Part shown: in pieces, positions 10,832 through 20,766 of the stretch
Layout: each line of letters opens with the position of its first letter
Numbering within the stretch: the stretch's first letter is position 1
From: Calycina herbarum
Taxonomy: Eukaryota > Ascomycota > Leotiomycetes > Helotiales > Pezizellaceae
Reading direction: 5' to 3'
DNA: 64,000 nt
Assembly: GCA_001414485.1 (NCBI GenBank)
Contig: LLEY01000041.1
Coordinates: 248,001-312,000, forward strand
Program-made: the position numbers and the translations under genes
The notes under the pieces: generated by a model
What the model saw: only the letters and a program-made list of their open reading frames with translations
Databases searched by the model: none
What the model was told of the DNA's origin: nothing

Positions 10832-12345
10832 TAGGTAGTTCGAATCATATACCACCTTCAGAAACATTAATGTGTGGCTACTACAAACTAATCCTATTTA
10901 GTGAGAACGCGACTATCTCTTGCCTTAAACCAATCCGAGAGAAATTCTGCATCGAGGCCCTATTTCACGATGTATACCCTAATCATTACGACCTAATCAT
11001 AGCCATTGGCTGGATCAAGAACCCAGATTTCCACCCCCCTTCTATTGGATTCGCAATGAGTGCTCTAGTATATTTCCAAATCTCCAAAAGATTCAAAGTT
11101 AACCCGATTAGTTTCCAAAGGGCGTGGAGAACCCCCTCGGCTCAACACCAATAAAGCGTCTCCAAGATCTCTGCCCGGAAGAGCAGTTTATCTACACCTT
11201 CAAGGCTGTTGATTTCGCCACGTATGCCAGGAAAGATTTGAAGGTAAAAATAATGGTTATGCCAAATGATCACCAAGTCGATATGGGTGGATTGGTAGGT
11301 TCACGCTTTGCTTCAAATTTGCTCTTGGCTACCAAGTCAGTGTAACTAATAGACCAATTTAAGATTATTAAGTACATAAGAATCCAGAGGCAGAATCCCG
11401 AACACGATTTCGAAAGATTTGTTAAGTTGGACGCTTCTCCGTTCAACAGTTCAGGGCTGGTGGAAATCGCGATTGGTTGATTCCGATCACATAATCCGAT
11501 CGATTGATTGATCGGCCTGATCGCGATCAGGATTCCTATTACGTATACAAATTTTTAAAATAGAGTATAAATTTTCTGTGCATATATTTACGCAACTTTA
11601 TTTATATTTATTAATTGAATAAGTGCTTAGCAGATTAAAATCTTATCCTTGTATACAATGACGTTGAATTTTGGGGCTGAATTACTAGTCACATGCGACC
11701 AGACCAGAGGGGATCCAAATCGGCTCCGGCAGGGACCTTTGATAAGTTTGGCAAGGAAGCAAGAGCGAATACCATCACGGCATCTTGATAAGTTCAAAGA
11801 GGTGGCTGTGTTCCATACCAACAGGCATTAGCAAGATTTATATTTAAACAATATGAAAATTATAACCGATTTGCTAAGGGGACAAAAAGGGCCCCTGAGT
11901 ATGATCTAGTTGACTTATTACCGTGCTCAGGGCTCAGCTCAGGTTAGAGCAGCGACTGCTCAGGTCCAAAGACGGAAATGGAAACTGCTCACATCGACAT
12001 TCCGATGTAGGAATGGCTGTTTCAGCATTCCAACCGAGAATCCTCTCAAGGCAACCATTCTGGATCTCTTGAGCAACATCTTCAGCGCGGCAAGCTAGGT
12101 TGATGTAGGCCTCGGCCTTTCGAGTCGAACTACCATGCAAACTTTGGCTGGGAAGACTGCATTGAACTCTTTAGCGAGTTCCGATTGTATATGTTTCCCT
12201 CTGCTACTCGATACATAAAAAGATTGAAAAACACTAACTTTGTTTTTCAATAGTAGATGCTCTTGTAGCCGACTTGGAGACTGAGGAATGGGTGAAGATT
12301 ATCTGAACTTATAAAGAGTCACTTAACGCGAAGCAATACTACTTC
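10832..12345. other. Gene-poor spacer with possible relic
   Basis: Short ORFs at 10870-11345 on the plus strand (including CPEEQFIYTFKAVDFATYARK) may be a decayed coding fragment, but I recognise no family. From 11,500 to 11,650 the sequence is AT-rich. GATC-rich palindromes lie at 11,460-11,531. Nothing else is supported. Confidence 0.4.
11516..11531. repeat. 16-bp perfect palindrome
   Basis: CCTGATCGCGATCAGG equals its own reverse complement. A second symmetrical stretch with arms CCGATC and GATCGG lies just upstream. Function unknown; it may be chance in GATC-rich sequence. Confidence 0.6.
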
Positions 12346-13584
12346 ATGGATCGGGATTTTGTTGCAGATAACACAACCACCCCTGTAGCTGAAAGCACCG
12401 ATGAACTCAGTGCGAATATTGAGGACATTGCTGATGAAATCAACTTGAGCACTACTCCGGCTTCCGTTTCAAGCAGTTCCGCGACCCAGATATTGTCACC
12501 CTCATCGCTATTATCCTCTTCGTCTCTATTCGTTTTGTCTAGCACACATTCCCCGTCAGCAACCACCTCGGCTTCTAGCTTGACCAAAATCTCATCAATC
12601 TCGAAGGAAGCTACCGTCATCAATGCCATACCAACCGTCAAAGCAACATCTATCTTGAAGAAAACTAGGGCCTTACCAACAGCGAAAACCTCTTCAACTT
12701 TGAAGAAAACAAATGTAGCCAAAGCCGTACCAGCCACCAAAACGAAAGCCGCAGCAGCTAAAGCTTCTTCAAAAAAGAAGGCGCTAGTCATAGTCGAAGT
12801 CATATCCTTAGATTGTCGAGTGATACTAAAACCTACCTTTAATGTCGTAGCTTTCTTTAACCGAATTGGTGAGATGCTCTCTGCCTACGAAAACCGCCAA
12901 AAACACCATCGCCTTCGAAATTCGCAAAGCCCTTCCCCACGTCGATGCACTCGAGGATGTTGGAGCCGACTGGACTCTCAATAAGCCTTATGAGCGTTCT
13001 TTCTTTGTAGTCCTTGCTAACCTTGATCTCCGCTATGTCGAGAATGCTAACAACTTCTTCTGGGGTATATCCCTCCCCCCTTTTAAAACCCCCCATTGCT
13101 GACTGAGGCAACATGTCTATACGGAGCTATTACAGAGGCAGTCCTCGACAAGGCAAGCCAAAAGGGAATCATCGGTTACTACGCCAGATTATTCGAAGTC
13201 TGCGAAGTCAAGAACGACTCCTCATTCATCTACACAAACACTCAAAGAAATACAACAACGGGATACAGAGCCTACCTACAAGCTGCGCCAGTAAAGTCAA
13301 TTGCCTCTTGGCACAGCGAGGGTGCTCTCCAGAAAGCTGCACGCAACGCAACTGGTTTTTATCTCGACGGAATGATCTCCATGCAATCGCAGGCTACAAT
13401 GGGAGCCAGTGGAAAGGACTTCCTGGATGACTTCTACAGCAGAGACATTCCCGAATTTGCCAACGTTACATTGGATGGCTCAGATGCTTCTTACGCTGTC
13501 ACCAACTACGAGATATTGAAGCTCGTGGGCTTCACTAGAAGCAGCACTCCACTATACACCGAGGACAGCACATTCTTCCCATAA
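12346..13584 (+). pseudogene. Unrecognised coding region, apparently broken
   Basis: Three plus-strand frames follow one another with protein-like composition. 12346-12984 is Ser/Thr/Ala-Lys rich and low in complexity. 12866-13102 gives NTIAFEIRKALPHVDALEDVG and ERSFFVVLANLDLRYVENAN. 13096-13584 gives a 162-aa stretch ending TPLYTEDSTFFP, with LTEATCLYGAITEAVLDKA and FYLDGMISMQSQATMGASG. The last two frames meet at a C-run and poly-T/A/C stretch (13,075-13,095), where a one- or two-base shift would join them. I see no canonical intron there. I do not recognise the family and do not assign a function. A real gene with undetected introns is the alternative. Confidence 0.4.
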
Positions 13585-14214
13585 TGGGATGTCACCGGCA
13601 ACGTGACACTCCTGGCTGCGACGCAGGTTTCCTGATCTTTCGGTTCACCTGGTTTGGCGTTGGTGCAGGATTCGACGACGGGCGTGATGGATTTGGTGTC
13701 AGGGGTTTTCGTGGGATTGGGCGAGGCTACAGGGGCAAGTGAAGTTGCACTGGAGACATTTGCTTAGACAGGTTAGCATCGCTTTTTGGGTCTGGAGTTT
13801 GGATGGCTTTTGTGTTATGATACCCCGTACGAAACTAATGAGAAATTAGTGATATGCTCTGCAATTCTCAATTGTGACGGGCTGTCATGAGAGGGGCTTC
13901 ACGAGATGCCAAGTTTATTTTTGTCGATTTTCCGAACAAGTGGCGCAGCCGGCCAATCAGAAGATTGTCGAAATTCCTCCCAAGCGGGAAGTCAACAACT
14001 TCTTCGACACTGTCGAACGAGTGTTCGGAAATTCGACAATGTAGTCGAAGTATATAATAAGAGGACAATATCTCCCAAACTAATTTCAACTCATCCTCTC
14101 AACAAAACAGCAAAACAACAATCCATTCCACATCGGTCACCTCGAATCTTTACGCATCTTCAAACGCCTCTTCTCAAGCCTTCAGAATATCTCCACTTGA
14201 TAACAATAAAAAAA
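13585..14214. other. Spacer upstream of the SDR gene
   Basis: About 630 bp with no supported gene. The last 100-150 bp, with several AAC/AACAA-rich stretches, are probably promoter and 5' UTR of the reductase gene. Inverted ORFs in 13,868-14,089 look accidental. Confidence 0.4.
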
Positions 14215-15361
14215 ATGGCAGAACTCATCTTCGTAAATTCCCCCCCCCCCCCCCCCAAAAAAATCCGCTCTAACACCAACTTACAATTTTCTCTCAGATC
14301 ACAGGCGTCTCTGGCTACATTGGTTTCAAAACCATGATCCTCGCCCTAGAAGCCGGCTACAACGTCCGAGCCGCCGTCAGAAAGCAAGAGCAGATTGCCA
14401 AACTCCAATCTCACGAAAGAGTGCAACCGTATCTCAACCAATTAAGATTCGCCGTAATTCCAACAATGGCTGACCCCAAAGCCCTCGCGAGTAACCTCAA
14501 TGGAGTGACTGGAATCTTGCACCTCGCTTCTCCATTAGCAGTCGAGGTAAGTTTCCAATGAAACAATTACAACTTCTCGAATCCCAACTAACTCAAACCC
14601 CCCAGACAACAGATTACGAAAAAGACATAGTCTCCCCCGCTCTCACACTCACCAACGCCATCCTCACCGCAGCAGAGAACACTCCCACCATCGAGCGAGT
14701 AATCATCACCTCCTCGGCCGTAACACTCATCCCCTTTGAATGGCTCTTATCCCCAAATACCAAAACCTACACCTCAAAAGATCTAAACACCAACCCAACA
14801 ACACCCTACAGTAGCTCCATGGAAGCATACTGGGCCTCGAAAGCCCTTTCCCGCATTGCAGTCCACACCTACCTCTTAACACATCCCAACTCCCACTTTG
14901 AAATCATCCAGCTCCTCCCCTCCGTCGTCATCGGTCCCGATGCCCTGGCGACTAAAGCTTCCGATGTCCTCTCCAACATCCGTGGATTGGCAATGGCGCC
15001 GATTCTCGGAACCAAAATTGAATCCCCTCTAGTGGGTGTCCCAGTTCACGTGGAGGATGTTGCCAAGGCACATGTTGATGCCCTCAATGTCCGAATCGAG
15101 GGGAACAGAGATTATATCCTCAACAGTGATGGACCCCAAGGAATGGAGTGGAACGACGGAATCGCAGTCGCCAAGAGAAACTTCCCAGAAGCGGTGGAGA
15201 GAGGAGTTTTGAAGTTGGGAGGTGGAATGCCGACCCAAAAGTGGAGTATCGATAGTAGTGCCACAGAGGAAGCATTCGGGTGGAAATGCAGGAGCTTCGA
15301 AGAGACGATCAAGGATTTAGTTGGTCAGTACGTTCAGCTTGCTGGAAGCGAGAGCGTGTGA
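14215..15361 (+). CDS. NAD(P)-dependent extended SDR reductase
   Basis: Three exons (14215-14232, 14298-14546, 14606-15361) give a 340-aa protein, normal for the dihydroflavonol-4-reductase / Gre2-like methylglyoxal reductase class. Exon 1 encodes only MAELIF. The join gives ITGVSGYIGFKT, the TGxxGxxG nucleotide-binding motif near the N-terminus. Catalytic YxxxK is AYWASKALSR in exon 3, with the Ser of VIITSSAVT upstream. The typical C-terminal substrate domain follows (GVPVHVEDVAKAHVDAL). Expected role: NADPH-dependent reduction of an aldehyde or ketone in the cytosol; substrate cannot be read from sequence. Intron 1 (65 nt) carries a run of 17 C. Intron 2 has GTAAGT. It converges on the minus-strand seryl-tRNA synthetase gene. 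Confidence 0.9.
14240..14256 (+). repeat. Poly-C tract (17 C) in intron 1 of the SDR gene
   Basis: Seventeen consecutive C followed by seven A, a few bases after the GTAAAT donor. Length may vary between strains or be misread in assembly. It does not alter the coding sequence if the intron is removed. Confidence 0.9.
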
Positions 15362-15596
15362 GTAGGTTCAGGACTGGTATACAAATTTCCATAATCTACA
15401 TCTGAGGTATCTCGTTATCTAAAACTCCAAACTTTTGTTTTCTTTCTAGTAGTACAACCCAATCCATATTACTACAATTATCATACCTTGTTTGAGATTT
15501 CTGTTCCGCGGACCCATAGACTTTGAACCGCTACTAATATACACCAATCATACAACTCCTCTTCGACTCAGCACCCCCATCATAAGGATTTGCGCT

Positions 15597-17918
15597 TCAT
15601 CGACCAAGAAATTTCGAGAACATTGATTTGGCTGCTGACTCGTTTTTGGTTTTTTCAGATGGCTGGGTTTCCTCGGTGGTCTTGGTTTCATTTGGCGGAA
15701 CATTCTCATTCTGGGAAGGCTCCTTGGCTGATTGGGTGGCCTCATCTGTCTGGGTACCAATGGACGAGATATCTTCAAGGACTTCAGCTGATGGGGACAC
15801 CTCGCTAGCTTTCCCTTCAGTGGCAATCTCATCGCTATCAGCTCGTTCCACAGAGGAAGAAGCCTCTTCAGTTTGGGTGTTACTAATTGGTTGATTTTCC
15901 GGTGCTTCACCAGACAATTCATTCTCCTCGACTACCGGAACGGGGTCTTGGGACTCAATAGGCATCTCATCGACGTCAGTCGGATCCTGCTCACTGCCGC
16001 TGGTCACTTCGCTTTCCTCTAAATCACCAAATGTAGTTGGTTCTTCCTCAAGAAGTGACTCGTCCTCTTCGATTATTTCCACCAGCTGGTCCTCCTGGGA
16101 TTCACTAGGGATATCATTATCCATTGGTACGAGTGGATCCTCCACGGCTGCCGCCGGTATACTATCCTCGATGGTCGTTCGTTTCGAAGAAATGACCTTC
16201 ACACCATCCATCCACGGCCATAGACATTCTGGGATAGCCACCTCACGTTTCTCCTCATTCCAACCATTCTCGAGAATTGCAGCGAGTACCCTCGGTACTG
16301 CAAGTGCTGTTCCGTTTACAGTAAAGGGATGCTTTGACTGGGGTGTTTTGTTGCTCCCCGTCCCGTCCGTATCTGCATCTAGCCTCTTAGTCTGGTCTGG
16401 TATTACCGCCTTTTCCAAGCCCTCTACAACGGTAGAAAGTGCTGCGCTCTGGTAGTCTGTACAGGTGCTGACGCTAGTGACCTCCCCGAAGCCTTCATCC
16501 ATGGAGCGGGAGGGGAAAAAAGCCTCGATGTCTCGTTTTCTCGTTGCAGAGGCGCCTAGGTCTCCACTGGGCATTTCGAGAATACGGCAATGGAGACCAA
16601 GTGAAGTGAGAATCTCGATTTGAATTCTATGGATCTCATCAAAAATGGCCGTGGAAGCTTCATCGGTTGGGTAGGTCCAGGCGAACATTTCCACCTTTGT
16701 GAACTCGTGAACTCTATACAACCCCTTTGAGCCAAGGCCCCTCGCTCCTGCCTCTGCTCGGTAGCATCGTGATACTGCCACATGCTTCTTTGGTAGATTT
16801 TGCGGAGAAATTGCTCGGCTAGCCAACATGGCCGCTAGCGGTATCTCAGAAGTACCAGCAAGACTTCGCTCGGGCTTTTTTTCGTCCTTGATGCTCTTTT
16901 GAATACTGTAGACTTGCTGCTCCCCATTCTGATCTCGAGGTTGGAAACCACATGATGAGGAAATTTCGCTGTACACCATACTTGGCGGAGAAACAACTCC
17001 CCAACCACCTTTTCTTGCCACGGACAGAGCGTATTGTATGAGGGCCTGTTCCAGCTGTGCGGCTTCATTCAACAGGTAGTACCATCCCCATCCCGTAGTT
17101 ACTCCTGCCATAGCGAAGTCAAGCAGTTCAAGTTCCTCCCCAATCAGAGTGTGAGAACGAGCACTATGAAAAGGACTTTCCTTGGGATGATCATTGATAT
17201 AGCCGACGACTTTCGGAGATTTGCCTCGAGGTGTCTCGGGACTGATGATGTTCGGGAGGGACTTCCCTAGTCTATCGACTTCCCACTGGATTGTACGGAT
17301 ATATTCTTTCATTCCGGTTACTTCCTCTTTCAAAGATTTTGCCTCCTCCAGTAGCCGCTCTTTTGTCATCTCCACAAGCCCCTTTCTCGCTGGTCGTGAG
17401 GCATCCCGCAACCAAGTATCCTCAGGTTCCTGTTCAGAAGCGATTCTTTTTAACAAATACTGGACGGCCTTGTATCGTTCAGTGGTATAGTGTTGGGAAG
17501 GGGCGTTTTCCCTTTGTATTTGACGAAGTCGATTGATTTCTCCTGGGTATTTTGCAGCAGCTGGATAATTGCGTTCCAAGCACATCCTTTCGTAGGCCTT
17601 GGGGTCGGTCGCTAGTATACTCGCCGCCTTGGCTCGGTGTCCGAATGTTAAGTTATGAAATCGCCCCCATGGTTGAGACGGCGCACCGAGTTCTCGATTG
17701 CCAGGGTTGTCGTTGTTGAGACTCCATCGCGATGGCGCTGAGGAGAATGGCCGCGTGCGCGTGGCTTGCCGACATTGTAGTCGTGGGCGCAGTTGCCGGT
17801 TTAAGTGCTGTCGCATCGAGTAGGAGGAGGAGGAGGAGTATGCTCGAATTGTAGGGGAGGAGGGGACCATTTTGTGGTACTCGGTCGTTGATTCTGAAGA
17901 AGCTAAGGTAGGTATCAA
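15597..17918 (-). CDS. dia4: Mitochondrial seryl-tRNA synthetase with long acidic C-terminal tail
   Basis: Single exon, up to 773 aa. A second Met at residue 17 (17868-17870) begins a Ser/Arg-rich presequence (TRTRPFSSAPSRW), so the protein is probably mitochondrial and may start there. Residues about 85-240 form the N-terminal helical arm (RLLEEAKSLKEEVTG). Class II motif 2 is seen in VSRCYRAEAGARGLGSKGLY followed by VHEFTKVEMF, and motif 3 as NGTALAVPRVLAAILENG. The enzyme charges mitochondrial tRNA-Ser. After the catalytic domain (about residue 595) come roughly 175 residues rich in Glu, Asp, Ser and Thr, ending FSKFLGR; yeast and bacterial relatives normally stop soon after motif 3. The family is certain; the tail is unusual. 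Confidence 0.92.
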   Translation of the reverse strand: MIPTLASSESTTEYHKMVPSSPTIRAYSSSSSYSMRQHLNRQLRPRLQCRQATRTRPFSSAPSRWSLNNDNPGNRELGAPSQPWGRFHNLTFGHRAKAASILATDPKAYERMCLERNYPAAAKYPGEINRLRQIQRENAPSQHYTTERYKAVQYLLKRIASEQEPEDTWLRDASRPARKGLVEMTKERLLEEAKSLKEEVTGMKEYIRTIQWEVDRLGKSLPNIISPETPRGKSPKVVGYINDHPKESPFHSARSHTLIGEELELLDFAMAGVTTGWGWYYLLNEAAQLEQALIQYALSVARKGGWGVVSPPSMVYSEISSSCGFQPRDQNGEQQVYSIQKSIKDEKKPERSLAGTSEIPLAAMLASRAISPQNLPKKHVAVSRCYRAEAGARGLGSKGLYRVHEFTKVEMFAWTYPTDEASTAIFDEIHRIQIEILTSLGLHCRILEMPSGDLGASATRKRDIEAFFPSRSMDEGFGEVTSVSTCTDYQSAALSTVVEGLEKAVIPDQTKRLDADTDGTGSNKTPQSKHPFTVNGTALAVPRVLAAILENGWNEEKREVAIPECLWPWMDGVKVISSKRTTIEDSIPAAAVEDPLVPMDNDIPSESQEDQLVEIIEEDESLLEEEPTTFGDLEESEVTSGSEQDPTDVDEMPIESQDPVPVVEENELSGEAPENQPISNTQTEEASSSVERADSDEIATEGKASEVSPSAEVLEDISSIGTQTDEATQSAKEPSQNENVPPNETKTTEETQPSEKTKNESAAKSMFSKFLGR

Positions 17919-17949
17919 GGGTCAATGTGGCGGCGGCCTAACGTCGTAA

Positions 17950-18364
17950 GGGCCTGTTTGGCTCGTGCATATTTAGGATATGCACCACCAAAAATCATCA
18001 GGTAATATTTATATATATGCACCAAATCTAGATATGCACCAGTGTTTGGCATGCACATTTGAAAGTGATGCAAATCCTTCGTTTAACCTCGTATATCTTG
18101 GTGCATATATAAATAGGATATGCACCACTAAAAAAAGATTTAGACCTTAAGAGGTGTAAATCTTTAAATCTTTATACATATATTTTTTCTTACTGCTATT
18201 GAGACACTTAATAAAGAATGTGCACCAGGATGTGCACCACGAGCCAAATGATCACTCAATATATTAAGAAACAATTGATGATATACACCAACTTATACGA
18301 GGTCAATATTCAGGACATCTCGTCAGATATCCATGTAAATAATTTATACGCGTCAAACAAGCCC
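17950..18364. mobile_element. PIF/Harbinger-like MITE, 415 bp
   Basis: Terminal inverted repeats GGGCCTGTTTGGCTCG (left) and, as reverse complement of the right end, GGGCTTGTTTGACGCG: 13 of 16 identical. A TAA direct repeat flanks both ends (17947-17949 and 18365-18367), the 3-bp TWA target duplication typical of PIF/Harbinger. The interior is AT-rich, has no coding capacity and repeats TGCACCA in both orientations. It sits between the 5' end of the synthetase gene and the 3' end of the Arp10 gene. hAT is less likely because no 8-bp duplication is seen. Confidence 0.75.
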
Positions 18365-18616
18365 TAAGGCCGAAATCAGATGAAGCTTTAAAGAGAACCA
18401 ACTCAAAGTTCCGCTCTTAAAGCATGTAGAACCTGAATTGTTCTTTACGGCATCGTTCAAAATCAATAAGACAACCTATCGGGGATAAAGGTATACTTTT
18501 TACTAATTAAACAAAACAAATAGAATCAGAGTCAATAATTCATTTTTATTAATATACAGTACGTTGCAGTACCTAAATATCGCCGGAAATGCCTTTTATG
18601 AACCAGCAGAGCTATG

Positions 18617-20377
18617 CTATGCCCACAAACCAAGCGTCCAACTTGATCTATCACCACCACCAGACTTGAAAGCCCCTGGGCCCATACTCTGTCGACTGCT
18701 AATGGAAACTTCGGCTTTCGAAGCTCCCGTAATACCATGTTGAAGCCATTGATCTCGATCGATTACCGAAACAGATGGTACCTTCAAATTGGTGAGGAGA
18801 CTTCCACCCGACCAAGCACCAAGAGAATGAACAGCCCGTAGATTGCCCACCTCCAAAGGGGGATTAAGTTTCCTTGCAGCCCGGTGTATTCCATTTTCAA
18901 TTGGATCTGATTCCTGCTCTTGCAATGAGGCAAGATTTACCTCGCCTGGAGGTACCTCCATGGGTCCTTCGCCGACTTGTTTATTTCGTGTTTTGCTGAA
19001 TTTCGGGTTATTTCGAAGCTGCTCCACGGCTTTTCCTTGCACATTAACCCAGCCTCTCTCTTCTATGAGATTACCCAGCTCTTCCAAAACACGCCCCTTG
19101 AGTCCAGGGAGTTTGGACCCGCCTCCGACAAACACAATGCGTGCCATACACATGGATCTAACATCTATCGGGAGTTTGAGAAGGCTTCGATAAATCAGCA
19201 AATGCAAGGGAACTTCCTCGTCGTCTAGATCCGATTCTGATATCCCCGTAGCAAAAAGGGCAGCTTCACAAGGCTCTGCAAGCTTTGAAAATGGTATCTG
19301 GAGTGTCCTGGGGGGATTCGTAGATTTCAAGTTAATAGAGGCTTGGGGTTCCACCTCTGCCCCGCTCCAAATGTGTAAAGACCTCATGCTCGATCTGAAT
19401 TCATCCTCCTCCTTCACCGGTGTAAGTCCAATGGAAGGTGGTGTTTGTTTTGATTTCTTTCCTGGTTTACACCAAGCCATTCGAGTAACGACTTCTTCGC
19501 ATTCCTCAAAGCTCAAAACCCCTGGTGCTGCACCTTCATCTCCGCCCTCCTCGGGTTTCTTGGGTGGATGTTGCGGTGGATTTGGTTCGATAAGCTTACC
19601 CAACATCTTTGACATTTCCTTCCCAAGCAATTTTGTTGCCCTTACTGATCGTGTACATTGTACCTCTCGCAGTTCGTAAATAGCAGAAACAATAGTCTCA
19701 GCCCACCCGATGTCCACCACGAGAGCAGAACGTAACCCCGCAGCAATTGTACACATAGCTGGTGATGACATGAGAGATATTGTGGGAGGTTGGAAACTTG
19801 TGAACATCGTATCGAGTATCGTGGATAGGAGGGGCAGAGGAAAGGCAGACGGCAGAACTAAGCTGAGTTTTCTCGGTCGGGAATCAACCAGCAGGTTCCT
19901 ATAATTTTGTTAGTCCTTTGCGCCTTCGTGATGGGAATGTCAACCTACTAACTTTGCAAATGCATCCCTCATGGCTCTGTCCAGCTTATCGCCAACCAAT
20001 CCCATATCCAAATCTCTCAGGTCAGCGCTCCAAAACTCGTATGCCTCTCCCCACGATTTGCCCTGAACTCTTCTGCGCCATTCCGTATCATATTCCGCTT
20101 CCCATTTCCTATAATCGCCGGTTCTCCTTTGCCCCTCGGGCCCATGAGCTATGGTGGAAATTGGTAGAGCTTCTCCTGCGAAACCTGCTCTGAAGTAGCG
20201 TGCACCTAGCTCAATGACCACATGATCTTCTTCCGCGCGCAAAGCAGAAGGCGAACCAAATGTTGAGGATATACCGCGGAGGGGTGTGTGAGGGCTGGTA
20301 GGGGACCCGGGTATATTCGCGAGTGGTGATCGGATGCTGGCAACGTTTCGATGCGCGGGACCCGTAGTAGCTGACAT
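18617..20377 (-). CDS. arp10: Actin-related protein Arp10/Arp11-like (dynactin pointed end)
   Basis: Exon 1 starts at ATG 20375-20377 (the frame opens earlier on GTG) and contains VVIELGARYFRAGFAGE, a diverged actin phosphate-binding loop. Exon 2 continues LLVDSRPRKLSLVLPSAFPLP and carries LVVDIGWAETIVSAIYE (phosphate 2) and MARIVFVGGGSKLPGLKGR (adenosine motif). Overall this matches filamentous-fungal Arp10/Ro-7, the dynactin pointed-end subunit that links dynein to cargo and nuclei. The intron near 19,948-19,890 has a plausible donor (GTAGGT), branch (GGACTAAC) and acceptor (TTATAG). That pair does not keep phase, however: exon 2 needs two bases from exon 1 and no GT in the right phase is present. 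Either a non-standard splice or a small indel is involved. Confidence 0.78.
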
Positions 20378-20766
20378 TTCCACTACATCTGTTTGGCAAT
20401 AATAGTACCTAGGTGTCCTCTGTTATGGAATCAATCCAGTGGTGGGTGGTTGGCACACTGCAAAAGTGTGAATTGGTATGGTTGAGCTCTAGCGTTTGTA
20501 CCTTGAAGTTCGGCGAAACTCAGCGTTTCTATGCCGACAAGGCTTTCCCCAGATAGGTACTTGTAAACACTCAATTTTCATTCACCACCAACACATTATC
20601 GCTACATACTGTACATTTCCAAGCACGCTTCTCCCATTCATTTCAATTTTGTTGTTGGCAGCATTAGAATCTTAATATGGAGGCGCTCTTATAATTTCCA
20701 TAATAGCGATACGATCATCTTTTGCCCGGTCCAGCATCGCTTTGAAGTTTGTTCAACATTTCGCAT
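20378..20766. promoter_or_regulatory. Divergent promoter region, Arp10 and GEN1 genes
   Basis: 389 bp between the two start codons. It must contain both promoters and 5' UTRs. No specific binding sites were identified. Confidence 0.5.

Noticed and set aside
12339..12803. Antisense ORF of 154 codons
   Set aside because: Shadow of the Ser/Lys-rich plus-strand frame; low complexity.
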